NCBI RefSeq assembly: GCF_020034665.1
Contig: NZ_JAIQDI010000001.1
Coordinates: 1,922,001-1,986,000 of the forward strand
From: Niabella beijingensis
GTDB taxonomy: Bacteria > Bacteroidota > Bacteroidia > Chitinophagales > Chitinophagaceae
DNA: 64,000 nt
Reading direction: 5' to 3'
How positions within the stretch are numbered: position 1 is the stretch's first letter; every line of letters starts with the position of its first letter. Of the stretch, positions 9,487 through 17,054 are shown piece after piece. The translations under genes and the position numbers were made by a program. A model generated the notes under the pieces. That model was not told the DNA's origin, searched no databases, and was given only the letters and a program-made list of their open reading frames with translations.

Positions 9487-9570
9487 GGTATCAACATCCA
9501 TCCTGAAGGTATCAATACGCATACATTATTGATCTTAAACCCATTGCAATTTCATTGTAAAAGGTATCAA
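9485..9570. promoter_or_regulatory. Three AAGGTATCAA direct repeats, candidate AraC operator
   Basis: AAGGTATCAA occurs at 9485-9494, 9506-9515 and 9561-9570, all in the same orientation; the second and third share a longer AAGGTATCAATAC core. The first two are spaced 21 bp, two helical turns, which is the half-site spacing typical for AraC-family binding. They begin at the stop codon of the AraC gene and lie upstream of the hydrolase promoter. Confidence 0.6.
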
Positions 9571-9606
9571 TACTCCTGCTGAGGCGGTGGGGCAATCAAT
9601 CGCCTT

Positions 9607-9623
9607 CATCTTTGAGGCTCAAA
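9607..9623 (+). promoter_or_regulatory. Probable promoter -7 box with overlapping palindrome
   Basis: CATCTTTG (9607-9614) matches TAnnTTTG in seven of eight places and would start transcription about 20 bases before the ATG at 9640. It overlaps TTTGAGGCTCAAA (9611-9623), a perfect palindrome around a central G, which could be a second regulator site blocking the promoter. Confidence 0.45.
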
Positions 9624-9639
9624 TTTCAAACCTCAATGT

Positions 9640-10653
9640 ATGATCTTTAAAAACTATTTTTTAGTACCCGCACTTCTTACTTTTGTTTTTTCGTGCTCCA
9701 CAAAAGACAGGACGATCACCGGCCCCGGCAACCTTGTGGCCAAAACAGTGGATCAGGATCCGGGCCTGCCTGCGATACAGGTAAATAATTCCCTGCTGCA
9801 TTCGGAAGCATTCGGACCAGCGGGTGCCACCATGATTGTGGCCCTACATGGCGGCCCGGGAGCCGACTACCGCTACCTGCTCCCCTGTAAGGATCTTGCC
9901 GCCAGGGGATACCGCGTGGTATTCTACGACCAGCGCGGCTCCGGGCTTTCCCAACGATTCCCCAAAAAATCATATACGGCACCCGGCGCAAAGGCCATGG
10001 ACCAGCTATACGACGAGCTGAATGCCGTCATAGAACATTATCGTACCCGTCCTGATCAGAAAGTGGTGCTGCTGGGACATTCCTGGGGCGGTATGCTGGC
10101 ATCCGGTTTTACCGGGAAATACCCCGGGCGTGTACAGGGACTCATCGTATGTGAACCGGGCGGACTGCAATGGAAGGATGTAGAACATTATGTAAAAGAT
10201 TCGCGGTCGATGAAATTATGGAGCGAGGTATTGAATGATGCCGCATACCTCGACCAGTTCATCAATGGCAAGGAGGACCAGCATGAAATACTCGATTATA
10301 AAATGTCGATGCTCAGTTCCAAAAACGAGATCACCGGAGAAGGCGCCTTCGACCCTACTGTTTCCTGGCGGGATGGCGCCGTTATCATGGATGCCCTTTT
10401 TGACGTTGGCGAAAAATACAACACCGATTTTTCTGCCGGTCTGAATGACTTTAAAAAACCGGTACTTTTTTTCTACAGCGAAAAGAACAGGGCCTATCCG
10501 GATTCCTGGGCGCAGCGGATAACAGCGGCCTACCCTTCCGTAAGCCGGGTTAAAGTGCCGGGTGTGGGGCATGACGGCATCATCACCAATCAGAAGGCCT
10601 GGACCGGAACCACCCTGCCGCAGATCCTCACCTACCTCAGCACGCTCCAGTAA
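9640..10653 (+). CDS. Alpha/beta-hydrolase lipoprotein, proline iminopeptidase (S33)-like
   Basis: Exported alpha/beta-hydrolase of 337 residues. The leader MIFKNYFLVPALLTFVFSC ends in a lipobox Cys, so it is likely anchored in a membrane. HGGPGADYRY is the oxyanion-hole motif of peptidase family S33, FYDQRGSGLS follows as in prolyl aminopeptidases, and the nucleophile serine sits in GHSWGGML. The histidine is in GVGHDGI near the C terminus. It probably hydrolyses small peptides or esters outside the cytoplasm; the substrate is not defined. It is the first gene after the AraC regulator and its repeat array, and the barrel gene follows after only 26 bp, suggesting a two-gene transcript. Confidence 0.88.
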   Translation: MIFKNYFLVPALLTFVFSCSTKDRTITGPGNLVAKTVDQDPGLPAIQVNNSLLHSEAFGPAGATMIVALHGGPGADYRYLLPCKDLAARGYRVVFYDQRGSGLSQRFPKKSYTAPGAKAMDQLYDELNAVIEHYRTRPDQKVVLLGHSWGGMLASGFTGKYPGRVQGLIVCEPGGLQWKDVEHYVKDSRSMKLWSEVLNDAAYLDQFINGKEDQHEILDYKMSMLSSKNEITGEGAFDPTVSWRDGAVIMDALFDVGEKYNTDFSAGLNDFKKPVLFFYSEKNRAYPDSWAQRITAAYPSVSRVKVPGVGHDGIITNQKAWTGTTLPQILTYLSTLQ

Positions 10654-10679
10654 TCAATAAAAATCATTAAGTATTCAGC

Positions 10680-11372
10680 ATGAAAAAGTATAGTACATCC
10701 GGTATCGTTTTTATCGCATTTTTTTTAGCCCAGGCTACCGCATATACGCAAACCATTAACTGGAACAATATTCATAACAACCGGCAGCTGGTCCATGCGT
10801 CCGTAGGTGCCGAGTATGGTCTTGTATTCGGCGTGGGGTATAGTTATAAACTGACAGACAATAAATTTCCATTGGTGGCAACCGCCGAATATTCCTTTCC
10901 CTCCGGCAGTACACTCACGGATGATTTTAAAACAAAGATCGGCGGGCAGCTCCGGCTGGCGCAGCTGGGCGACTTCCGGTTTGCCGTTAAAGCCCAGGGT
11001 GTTTTCCGCAGGTATGAAAACGACCTGGTCCGGCTGGCCAACTGGGGTGTTGATTGCTCGGGTACCATCGGTTATTACCGCCCGCGGTGGTTTGCCGGTG
11101 CCGAAGCCGGTTTCGACAAGGCCATCGCCACCCACTTCAAACACAGCCACCAATACAGAGAAGAATACCCGGAGGTAAAAGACGGATGGTACGAACCCGC
11201 CACCGGCGGAAATTTTTACTACGGACTGCAAACGGGTATTTCCTTCAAAAGGTATGATCTTACCCTGAAAGGCGGCAACATCCTGGCACAGGATTTTAAA
11301 AGTAAACCCATATTGCCTTTTTATGCCCAGCTGGGTTGCAATTTCAGGATCGGGAGTTTGGGTGAAAAATAA
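10680..11372 (+). CDS. Outer-membrane beta-barrel protein
   Basis: Protein of 230 residues with a signal peptide (about residues 1-23, ending AYTQT) and alternating hydrophobic/polar strands typical of a small outer-membrane barrel: ASVGAEYGLVFGVGYSY, LVATAEYSF, FAVKAQGVFRRY, WFAGAEAGFD, NFYYGLQTGISF and YAQLGCNFRI. No specific family is recognised and no function is claimed. It follows the S33-like hydrolase by 26 bp and is closed by a clear terminator, so the two form a transcription unit. Confidence 0.8.
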   Translation: MKKYSTSGIVFIAFFLAQATAYTQTINWNNIHNNRQLVHASVGAEYGLVFGVGYSYKLTDNKFPLVATAEYSFPSGSTLTDDFKTKIGGQLRLAQLGDFRFAVKAQGVFRRYENDLVRLANWGVDCSGTIGYYRPRWFAGAEAGFDKAIATHFKHSHQYREEYPEVKDGWYEPATGGNFYYGLQTGISFKRYDLTLKGGNILAQDFKSKPILPFYAQLGCNFRIGSLGEK

Positions 11373-11393
11373 CAAGGACAGGATTATAAAAGT

Positions 11394-11426
11394 AAAAAGT
11401 GGTACCCTTTGGATACCACTTTTTTT
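11394..11426 (+). terminator. Rho-independent terminator after the barrel gene
   Basis: AAAAAGTGGTA (11394-11404) pairs perfectly with TACCACTTTTT (11414-11424) across a short loop, and the T-run continues to 11427. It ends the hydrolase/barrel unit. The rest of the 11428-11639 convergent gap holds nothing else I can name. Confidence 0.85.
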
Positions 11427-11639
11427 GGCTCAATGAACAACCGGTTTTACCGGTATCATGAAGTCAGCAGCTCTGGTTTTTAATAACAGGCGCAAAGGGA
11501 TTTACCGGAAGTAGCTTCTTCATATTGTTTCTTCAGACAAATGTATACCTGCATAAAAAGGAACGATTACGAAAAACCGGAATTATGCTGATGCGTGCGC
11601 AGTCCTGCCCGGGCTTCAGCAGGATGGACAGGATTTTTT

Positions 11640-12629
11640 TTATTCCTGATCCGGGTGAATATACTTCTTAATAATATAGTCCGTGACGGGCTTTAGCCGC
11701 AGTTGGCGGTCTGTGGGATGATATCCATCCGAGGTATAAAATTCGATCTGCCCGTTTATTTTCACATACCAGACCCCTCCTTTGGATTGTCCGGTGATGG
11801 TATCCGGCCGGGTGATCTTTTTAAACGAACGGAGTTTTTCCGGATCCAGCGCCAGGATCAGTGTATCGCCCAGTTTTTCGGTACAGGAGATCTGCTGGTA
11901 ATGATCCCCGGTCCAGTACATACAAGCTCCATTCCCCCGTAAAGAACGCCCCATTGAGATGGGTGTTGCTTTATTTTTTCCAAACCAATAGATCGCTATC
12001 CCGGTCAATGCCGCTGCAATAACAACAATAACAGCAATACGCATTTTAAAACGGGGGCGGGATCCCGGAGCAACTGTTCCCGCGGTACCCATTGGAAGCC
12101 CTTCAGCAGCGCCCGGTTGTACCGGCCCATCCGGATCCGCCTGTTCCATTCCTGCTTCCTCCGGCTCTTCCTGAAGAGGCGTTGCTGGCGGTTTGTCCTC
12201 TGCCCCGGTTTCCTCACTAACCTTATTTCCTGTTGCACCTGTTTCTGCAACCATTGTTCCCGTCTCTTCAGCGTCGTAATGCTTTCCCAGTTCGTAAGGC
12301 CGGAATTCAAAATCGATCAGCCAGGCCAGCAGTTCAACATTTTTTTTATCGGTATTGATTGATGGCCGTTTAAGAAAATTGGCAAGGGGCCTGAACTTAT
12401 CAATATCCATCCGTTTGATGGCATGCAACATTTCTTTATCGTCGCCATGCCCAAAAAATCCGGCAAGCGCCACCTCATCTTTTTTCCTGTCGTATCGCCG
12501 GCTGCGAACAGCTAAACTCTCTTCCCGGAGTTTAGCCGGGCTTGGATGAATCAAGCGTATCGAAAGGACATTTGCTGCCCTTTTTTTCTCATAATCCCGC
12601 AGGACCAGTTTTGTATAATCCGCAAACAT
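11640..12629 (-). CDS. Hypothetical single-span membrane protein
   Basis: I do not recognise this 329-residue protein. The ATG at 12629 (MFADYTKLVL) is preferred to an in-frame TTG at 12638. It has a basic, helical N-terminal domain (about residues 1-115: RDYEKKRAANVLSIRLIHPSP, HAIKRMDIDKF), an acidic Pro/Glu/Gly-rich linker (about 120-190), one membrane span (IAVIVVIAAALTGIAIYWFG) and an extracytoplasmic C-terminal domain with YWTGDHYQQISC, GGVWYVKI and a charged tail. The layout resembles an anti-sigma or signalling adaptor with the basic domain inside the cell, but that is inference. It has no obvious operon partner. Confidence 0.78.
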   Translation of the reverse strand: MFADYTKLVLRDYEKKRAANVLSIRLIHPSPAKLREESLAVRSRRYDRKKDEVALAGFFGHGDDKEMLHAIKRMDIDKFRPLANFLKRPSINTDKKNVELLAWLIDFEFRPYELGKHYDAEETGTMVAETGATGNKVSEETGAEDKPPATPLQEEPEEAGMEQADPDGPVQPGAAEGLPMGTAGTVAPGSRPRFKMRIAVIVVIAAALTGIAIYWFGKNKATPISMGRSLRGNGACMYWTGDHYQQISCTEKLGDTLILALDPEKLRSFKKITRPDTITGQSKGGVWYVKINGQIEFYTSDGYHPTDRQLRLKPVTDYIIKKYIHPDQE

Positions 12630-12758
12630 CGTCGACAATTATCCTGTAAAACTAACGGAATTTATGGAATCCATCCGGTATTCCCGGAATGACAGATGGA
12701 ATAAAAGGAATGACCGGAATTACCGGAACAGATTAACAATCAGCCAATTACCTCAATC

Positions 12759-12766
12759 TATCTTTG
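12759..12766 (+). promoter_or_regulatory. -7 promoter element upstream of the small peptide gene
   Basis: TATCTTTG is an exact TAnnTTTG match on the plus strand, but no good -33 TTTG lies at the usual distance. If active it gives a leader of over 200 nt before the small gene at 12996, containing the palindrome at 12915-12932. Confidence 0.4.
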
Positions 12767-12914
12767 TTTCAGAAATCAATTGCGATCTCCTTTGCTAAGA
12801 GATTAACTGTACAGAACGGATTTCCCCGGAGCAGCGAAAACGGCGGCAGATAACCGGTTTTGGGAAGCGTTTACCGGCTTCCGTGATCAAAGCTCCCATC
12901 CCTTCCCAAAAAAA

Positions 12915-12932
12915 GTAAGAAGCGCTTCTTAC
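12915..12932. promoter_or_regulatory. 18-bp perfect palindrome
   Basis: GTAAGAAGCGCTTCTTAC is a perfect palindrome without a spacer, in the 12630-12995 gap. It may be an operator for a dimeric regulator, or form a hairpin (GCGC loop) in the leader of the small gene. Only a short T-run follows, so it is a poor terminator. Confidence 0.5.
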
Positions 12933-12995
12933 GTGGCTTTTATCCCTGCACCGGATACCGGTAGCAGCATTCTTTAAAATTTAAAATCACGAACA

Positions 12996-13163
12996 ATGAT
13001 AGAAATATTTATTGCCTTTTTTCTGGCATTATGGCCCAGCCATCCCACTACAACAGCAACCAACAGTAATGGCCCCATTATTACCGGGGGCGTACAGGTA
13101 ACCGCCGCAAGCGATTCAACCGGGGGGGAAACAGATCCCATTCCGCCAACACCCCGTCCGTAA
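12996..13163 (+). CDS. Small exported or membrane peptide, 55 residues
   Basis: A short gene reading MIEIFIAFFLALWPSHP followed by a Thr/Ser/Gly-rich stretch and ending in a proline-rich PIPPTPRP. The N terminus is strongly hydrophobic and could be a signal sequence or membrane anchor; the rest looks unstructured. Support for a real gene: an ATG start, a -7 element upstream, and a textbook terminator 14 bp after its stop that serves nothing else. I know no family. It sits directly before a lipoprotein TPR sensor kinase and its regulator, so a peptide signal or modulator for that pair is one idea, untested. The antisense reading frame over it is rejected. Confidence 0.6.
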   Translation: MIEIFIAFFLALWPSHPTTTATNSNGPIITGGVQVTAASDSTGGETDPIPPTPRP

Positions 13164-13176
13164 CGGGGCATCTACA

Positions 13177-13211
13177 AATAAGGCAAGAAGATTTCTTGCC
13201 TTATTTTTTTT
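13177..13211 (+). terminator. Strong rho-independent terminator
   Basis: AATAAGGCAAGAA (13177-13189) and TTCTTGCCTTATT (13193-13205) form a 13-bp perfect stem with a GAT loop, running into a T tract. It closes the 55-residue gene and insulates it from the kinase gene that follows. Confidence 0.92.
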
Positions 13212-13218
13212 ACCTTTA
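13211..13218 (+). promoter_or_regulatory. Candidate -7 element for the TPR kinase
   Basis: TACCTTTA matches TAnnTTTG in seven of eight positions, directly after the terminator and 15 bases before the TTG start at 13233. Confidence 0.35.
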
Positions 13219-13232
13219 AGTCAAAAGCTGTT

Positions 13233-14867
13233 TTGAGAACATTGCCCTTACCCATACTATGTGCCATACTCTGCTTTTCCGGGTGTGATCAACCACATAA
13301 AACGATGCCATCCGCCACAATCGCAGATTATAAAAAAGGAGAGGCTTTTTATAATAAACAAAACGATTCGGCCTTTTATTACTTCAACAAGGCCACAACC
13401 AGTTCCCCGGATAGTTTAATTCCAAAGGCTTATACCTATATGGCGATTATCCAGAGTCAGGCGGGCGATTATTTTGGCGCACAGGAATCTCTTCTGAATT
13501 CGATGAATAATCTGAAGGGTCTGGATTCGATTGATCGGCTCCTCGTATCAAACTATAATGAATTTGGCCGCACCAATTCCAACCTGAAAAACTATGATAG
13601 AGCCATCTATTACTATGACCAAGCTCTAAAATATATAAAAGATGATAGGACCAGAATTACAGCCTTAAATAATAAGGGTGTTAACTATCAGAAAAAAAAG
13701 CAGTACGCGCAGGCTATTGCCATTTATCAATCGATCCTGGAACAAACAAAAAACAACAAAAATAAATATGCTCAGGTTCTATCGAATATGGCCTATGCCA
13801 AATGGCTGCAGGACTCCAGCTACCCGGCAGCGCCTGATTTATTGCACGCCTTGCAGATCCGGAAAGATGAAAAGAATGATTGGGGTTTGAATGCCAGCTA
13901 CGCTCATCTGTCGGATTATTATGCCCATACGCAGCCGGGGTTGGCATTGACTTACGCAGAAAAAATGTATTCCGTTGCACAACAACTCAGCAGTCCCGAC
14001 GATGAGCAGGAGGCTTTGTTGAAACTAATACCACTCAGTCCTCCTGAAGCCGTAAAAAAATACTTTACCCGCTACCAGCATCTGAACGACAGCTTACAAA
14101 CGACCCGTAACAACGCAAAGAACCAGTTCGCACTCATCCGTTTTGATGCGGAAAAGAGCAAAACTGATAACCTGATATTGCAAAAGGACAATGCAGAAAA
14201 GAAAGTACAGATCATCCGGCAATGGATCGTTCTGTTTTGCACCATACTGCTGGCGGCGATCCTTTTCTTCTGGTACCGGAAGCGAAAACAACGATTGATC
14301 CGCGAACAGCAACTAAAAACCTCTCAAAAAGTACATGATGTGGTGGCCAACGGTCTGTACCGGGTAATCTCAAAAATTGAACACGACAAAACCGGCGGAA
14401 AAGAACAGTTGCTCGACGATATGAGCATTTTATATGAGCAATCCCGTAATATCTCTTATGAACCGGTGCCGGAGAACGCCGCCCGGTCTTTTCACGAATC
14501 CCTAAGTGAACTGCTCTCCTCTTTTGGTTCCGACAGCACCCGGGTATTGATCACGGGTAACTCGAAAGAATTATGGGAGCATATAAAATCTACGGCCCGA
14601 AAAGAACTGAAGCACATCCTGCAGGAACTGATGGTGAATATGAAAAAACACAGCCGGGCCGAAAATGTAGTGATCAAATTTACCAGGCAGGAAAAGCAAT
14701 TAACCATCGATTATACTGATGACGGGATTGGGCTTTCCCCGGATTTCCGGTATGGGAACGGACTCCGGAATACGGAAACCCGTATTATGAATATCGGGGG
14801 CACCATTATCTTTAACGCCAAAACATCCAAAGGCATGAAGATCCAATTAACTATTCCAATTGCATAA
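13233..14867 (+). CDS. TPR lipoprotein sensor histidine kinase
   Basis: Sensor kinase of 544 residues starting at TTG (no ATG fits). The N terminus carries a lipoprotein signal (ILCAILCFSGC). TPR-like repeats fill residues 30-300 (YDRAIYYYDQALKYIK, QYAQAIAIYQSILEQ), followed by a coiled coil, a membrane span (WIVLFCTILLAAILFFWY) and a cytoplasmic kinase core. The phosphoacceptor region is QKVHDVVANGLYRV (His368), a variant of the HisKA_3 box lacking the common RDLHD. The ATPase domain follows, with LQELMVNMKKHS, DDGIGL and GNGLRNTETR. Its partner regulator starts 5 bp after the stop, a clear two-gene system. Having both a lipobox and a later transmembrane helix implies a double anchor, or that the first segment is a plain membrane helix. 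Confidence 0.88.
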   Translation: MRTLPLPILCAILCFSGCDQPHKTMPSATIADYKKGEAFYNKQNDSAFYYFNKATTSSPDSLIPKAYTYMAIIQSQAGDYFGAQESLLNSMNNLKGLDSIDRLLVSNYNEFGRTNSNLKNYDRAIYYYDQALKYIKDDRTRITALNNKGVNYQKKKQYAQAIAIYQSILEQTKNNKNKYAQVLSNMAYAKWLQDSSYPAAPDLLHALQIRKDEKNDWGLNASYAHLSDYYAHTQPGLALTYAEKMYSVAQQLSSPDDEQEALLKLIPLSPPEAVKKYFTRYQHLNDSLQTTRNNAKNQFALIRFDAEKSKTDNLILQKDNAEKKVQIIRQWIVLFCTILLAAILFFWYRKRKQRLIREQQLKTSQKVHDVVANGLYRVISKIEHDKTGGKEQLLDDMSILYEQSRNISYEPVPENAARSFHESLSELLSSFGSDSTRVLITGNSKELWEHIKSTARKELKHILQELMVNMKKHSRAENVVIKFTRQEKQLTIDYTDDGIGLSPDFRYGNGLRNTETRIMNIGGTIIFNAKTSKGMKIQLTIPIA

Positions 14868-14872
14868 CCCAT

Positions 14873-15538
14873 ATGATCAAAAAAATACTTATCGCCGAAG
14901 ACTACGAAAGCTCCAATCTTTCCATACAGAAAACCCTGGAAGAACTGAATATTACCAACCCGGACTATGTGTACTATTGTGACGATGCACTGCTGCGCAT
15001 TCAAAAGGCCGTTGAGGCCAACGCATCATATGACCTGCTGATCACCGATCTTCATTTTGAGGAAGACCACCGCCAGCAGAAAATAACCAGCGGGGCAGCT
15101 CTTATTGCTGCGGCCCGCAATATACAACCCGATCTGAAGATTCTGGTATTTTCCGCAACCGGAAAACCGGCCACCATCGAAATGCTGTTTAATAAACAGG
15201 AGATTGACGGCTATGTTTGCAAAGGCCGGAACGACGCCAAAGAACTTAAATCGGCAATCAGGGAGATCGACCGGAATCAGCGTTATTTTCCGAGACAGCA
15301 ATTCCTGCAGATCCGGCAAAAGAATGCCCATGATTTCACTCCGGCAGATATTGCCATTATCTCCTGCCTGGCGGAAGGGATAGACCAGAAAGATATCCCT
15401 TTTTACCTGGAACAAAAACAACTCCGGCCCTCGGGACTCAGCAGTATCGAAAAGCGGATCAAGATCATGAAAGACGCCTTTAACTTCTCCAAAACCGGGC
15501 AGCTGATCGCCTTTTGCAAAGAGAAAGGAATTGTATAG
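14873..15538 (+). CDS. Response regulator with REC domain and divergent C-terminal HTH
   Basis: REC receiver domain (residues 1-125) with acidic pocket AEDYES, phosphoacceptor Asp59 in ITDLHFEED, a Thr/Ser at VFSATGKPAT and Lys in GYVCKGR. The C-terminal 90 residues (FTPADIAIISCLAEGIDQKDI, then SSIEKRIKIMKDAF) have the spacing of a LuxR/GerE-like helix-turn-helix but a weak signature, so DNA binding is likely rather than certain. It is the cognate partner of the kinase 5 bp upstream. Targets are unknown; the small-protein cluster immediately downstream is a candidate. Confidence 0.88.
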   Translation: MIKKILIAEDYESSNLSIQKTLEELNITNPDYVYYCDDALLRIQKAVEANASYDLLITDLHFEEDHRQQKITSGAALIAAARNIQPDLKILVFSATGKPATIEMLFNKQEIDGYVCKGRNDAKELKSAIREIDRNQRYFPRQQFLQIRQKNAHDFTPADIAIISCLAEGIDQKDIPFYLEQKQLRPSGLSSIEKRIKIMKDAFNFSKTGQLIAFCKEKGIV

Positions 15539-15734
15539 CGTGTACCTGTGATCAGGTCATCATCACCGGCAACACCACTTTCCCCATAAGATTTTATCCG
15601 GATAACCGATCTTATACCTGCTGTCCTTCAGATCCGGAGAGATGCCCTTTTATGCCAGTGATCAGACCCTGCCGGTTGCCTGAAAAAAAATTTCCAATTA
15701 CGGTTTCCCGTAAAAAACGGCCATCCGCAGGTAC

Positions 15735-15742
15735 TACTTTTG
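15735..15742 (+). promoter_or_regulatory. Promoter -7 box for the small-protein cluster
   Basis: TACTTTTG is an exact TAnnTTTG match 23 bases before the ATG at 15766, giving a short leader. No well-placed -33 box is visible. The rest of the 15539-15734 gap shows nothing further. Confidence 0.5.
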
Positions 15743-15765
15743 ATTCATACTAAAATTTTTTAACT

Positions 15766-15975
15766 ATGAGCAAAAGTTACTACGTTAATAAGAATGCACA
15801 AAGCAACGGAGATCATGAAGTCCACGATCAAAATTGCGCAGGGCTTCCTGCTATCGAAAACAGGATCTACCTAGGAGTGCATGACTCCTGTCATACTGCC
15901 GTCCGCGAAGCCAAAAATCATTACACCCAGGTTAATGGCTGCAAATACTGTTGCCCTTCCTGTCATACCCAATAA
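15766..15975 (+). CDS. Small Cys/His-rich conserved protein
   Basis: A 69-residue protein beginning MSKSYYVNKNAQSNGDHEVH, with Cys and His arranged as H-x2-H-x4-C early (HEVHDQNC), DSCHTAVREAK in the middle and a terminal GCKYCCPSCH. I recognise it as a small family that recurs, uncharacterised, in Bacteroidota genomes. The Cys/His pattern suggests a zinc-binding mini-domain related to the metal-binding motif found at the end of some nucleases and Ada-like proteins; this is inference. It has no signal peptide. It is first in a run of small genes, each within 15 bp of the next up to 16477. Confidence 0.8.
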   Translation: MSKSYYVNKNAQSNGDHEVHDQNCAGLPAIENRIYLGVHDSCHTAVREAKNHYTQVNGCKYCCPSCHTQ

Positions 15976-15985
15976 ACAGCACAGA

Positions 15986-16219
15986 ATGAAATTCGGATAC
16001 AGAAAGCTTTCCCTGACAAAAAGAATCGCGGCCAGAACATCCGTCCGGCGCTACATCAGGCATTCTCTCGGGTTCAAAGCACCCAGGGGTTGGGGTTGGG
16101 TGACGAATCCGAAAAAGGCAGCATATAACAAAGTCTATAATCAAACTTCGAAAGGATGTATTGTAACGCTGCTTTACCTCTCCGGAATTTCTGTTCTGTT
16201 TGTCCTGTTAATATTTTAA
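15986..16219 (+). CDS. Small basic protein with C-terminal membrane helix
   Basis: 77 residues starting MKFGYRKLSLTKRIAAR. The first 55 residues are rich in Arg/Lys with the conserved-looking segment GWGWVTNPKKAAYNKVYNQT, followed by one hydrophobic helix (VTLLYLSGISVLFVLLIF) ending the protein. The basic half matches a short uncharacterised family seen in both Firmicutes and Bacteroidota; function unknown. It begins 10 bp after the previous small gene. A longer reading from 15881 overlaps that gene and is not credible. Confidence 0.72.
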   Translation: MKFGYRKLSLTKRIAARTSVRRYIRHSLGFKAPRGWGWVTNPKKAAYNKVYNQTSKGCIVTLLYLSGISVLFVLLIF

Positions 16220-16231
16220 ACCCAGAAGATC

Positions 16232-16477
16232 ATGCCATTTAAAAAACTGCTGCTGCTCCTAGTCCTGTTTACGGCGTTTGGCGCCAGCCCTTCCGATGCC
16301 CAGGTAAAGAAAAAAAGCAGCACTCAAAAAACTGTCACCGCCAAAAAAGGCCCTACCCGTAAAGCAAAAGCCCGTGCCTCAGACGACGGGGAATATTATA
16401 ACGGTCATAAAATTTATACCGGACCCCGCGGAGGACGCTATTATATCAACCGCAACGGTAATAAAACATACATATAA
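16232..16477 (+). CDS. Small secreted basic protein with PBCV-basic-adaptor-like tail
   Basis: 81 residues: a signal peptide (PFKKLLLLLVLFTAFGASPSDAQ), a Lys/Ser/Thr-rich linker, then a C-terminal motif HKIYTGPRGGRYYINRNGN. That motif resembles the short basic adaptor domain first noted in chlorella viruses and later in many secreted bacterial proteins. In other proteins it is often fused to enzymes; here it stands alone. The mature protein is very basic and may bind an anionic polymer such as peptidoglycan or nucleic acid (inference). It is third in the small-gene run, 12 bp after the previous stop. Confidence 0.75.
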   Translation: MPFKKLLLLLVLFTAFGASPSDAQVKKKSSTQKTVTAKKGPTRKAKARASDDGEYYNGHKIYTGPRGGRYYINRNGNKTYI

Positions 16478-16697
16478 CATCATCAGACAGCAACCAGAAT
16501 TGAAATATACAGCGGATCAAACAGGGCCTGCCATCACATTCAACCGTGGCCGTTTGCCGGCCTGTGAAAACGCTATAGAATCAGATCCAGATAAGAATTG
16601 AAACATCTGCCGCAAGAGACGGCAACACCGGCGATCCGGCTAACGGACTGAAAAACGAACCAGCCTTTATCAAACAAAACAGGTTATCAGTCCGAAA

Positions 16698-16904
16698 ATG
16701 AAAATAGTATTATTCTCCTTATTGCTCTTTAACGGCAATTGTACTACTACCACCACCGTATATATCTGTAACAGCAAAACGGCTACCAAATATCATCACA
16801 CGGAAACCTGCAGGGGATTAAAAAACTGTAATTACCGGATCATACAAATAACATTGGACAGTGCAAAAAAAAGGAACAGGACGCTTTGCGGATGGGAATT
16901 ATAA
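16698..16904 (+). CDS. Small secreted Cys-rich protein
   Basis: 68 residues with a short hydrophobic leader (MKIVLFSLLLFNGNC) and a body containing VYICNSKTATKYHH, CRGLKNC and a terminal TLCGWEL. The KYH-x3-CRGL...AKK...LC pattern resembles the zinc-binding segment at the C terminus of secreted thermonuclease-like and Ada-type proteins, here as a stand-alone unit. I recognise it as a recurring but uncharacterised Bacteroidota family. A 220-bp gap with no feature I can name separates it from the previous small gene. Confidence 0.7.
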   Translation: MKIVLFSLLLFNGNCTTTTTVYICNSKTATKYHHTETCRGLKNCNYRIIQITLDSAKKRNRTLCGWEL

Positions 16905-16990
16905 ATAACATCACAACATATTATCTGTGAGTCAGCAACATTCTAATAATTCCACTTTTAAGAAAGATTCAATCAACAACACTCTTATAG

Positions 16991-17012
16991 AAAAAAACGC
17001 CCTTCCGGGCGT
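16991..17012 (-). terminator. Terminator of the ten-gene amino-sugar operon
   Basis: On the minus strand ACGCCC pairs with GGGCGT (16997-17002 with 17007-17012) around a GGAA loop and is followed by seven T. It lies 43 bp beyond the stop of the DegT gene, the last gene of the operon that begins at 32801. Confidence 0.88.
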
Positions 17013-17054
17013 CTCGTGAATGCTCTTATGGTTAAAGGGACAGGTATTGTCCCG

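Noticed and set aside
10725..11375. Minus-strand frame of 216 codons opposite the outer-membrane barrel gene
   Set aside because: The plus-strand gene has a signal peptide, barrel strands and a terminator; the antisense frame has none.
12974..13171. Minus-strand frame over the 55-residue peptide gene
   Set aside because: The plus-strand terminator directly follows the plus-strand stop, and the minus frame lacks any recognisable feature.
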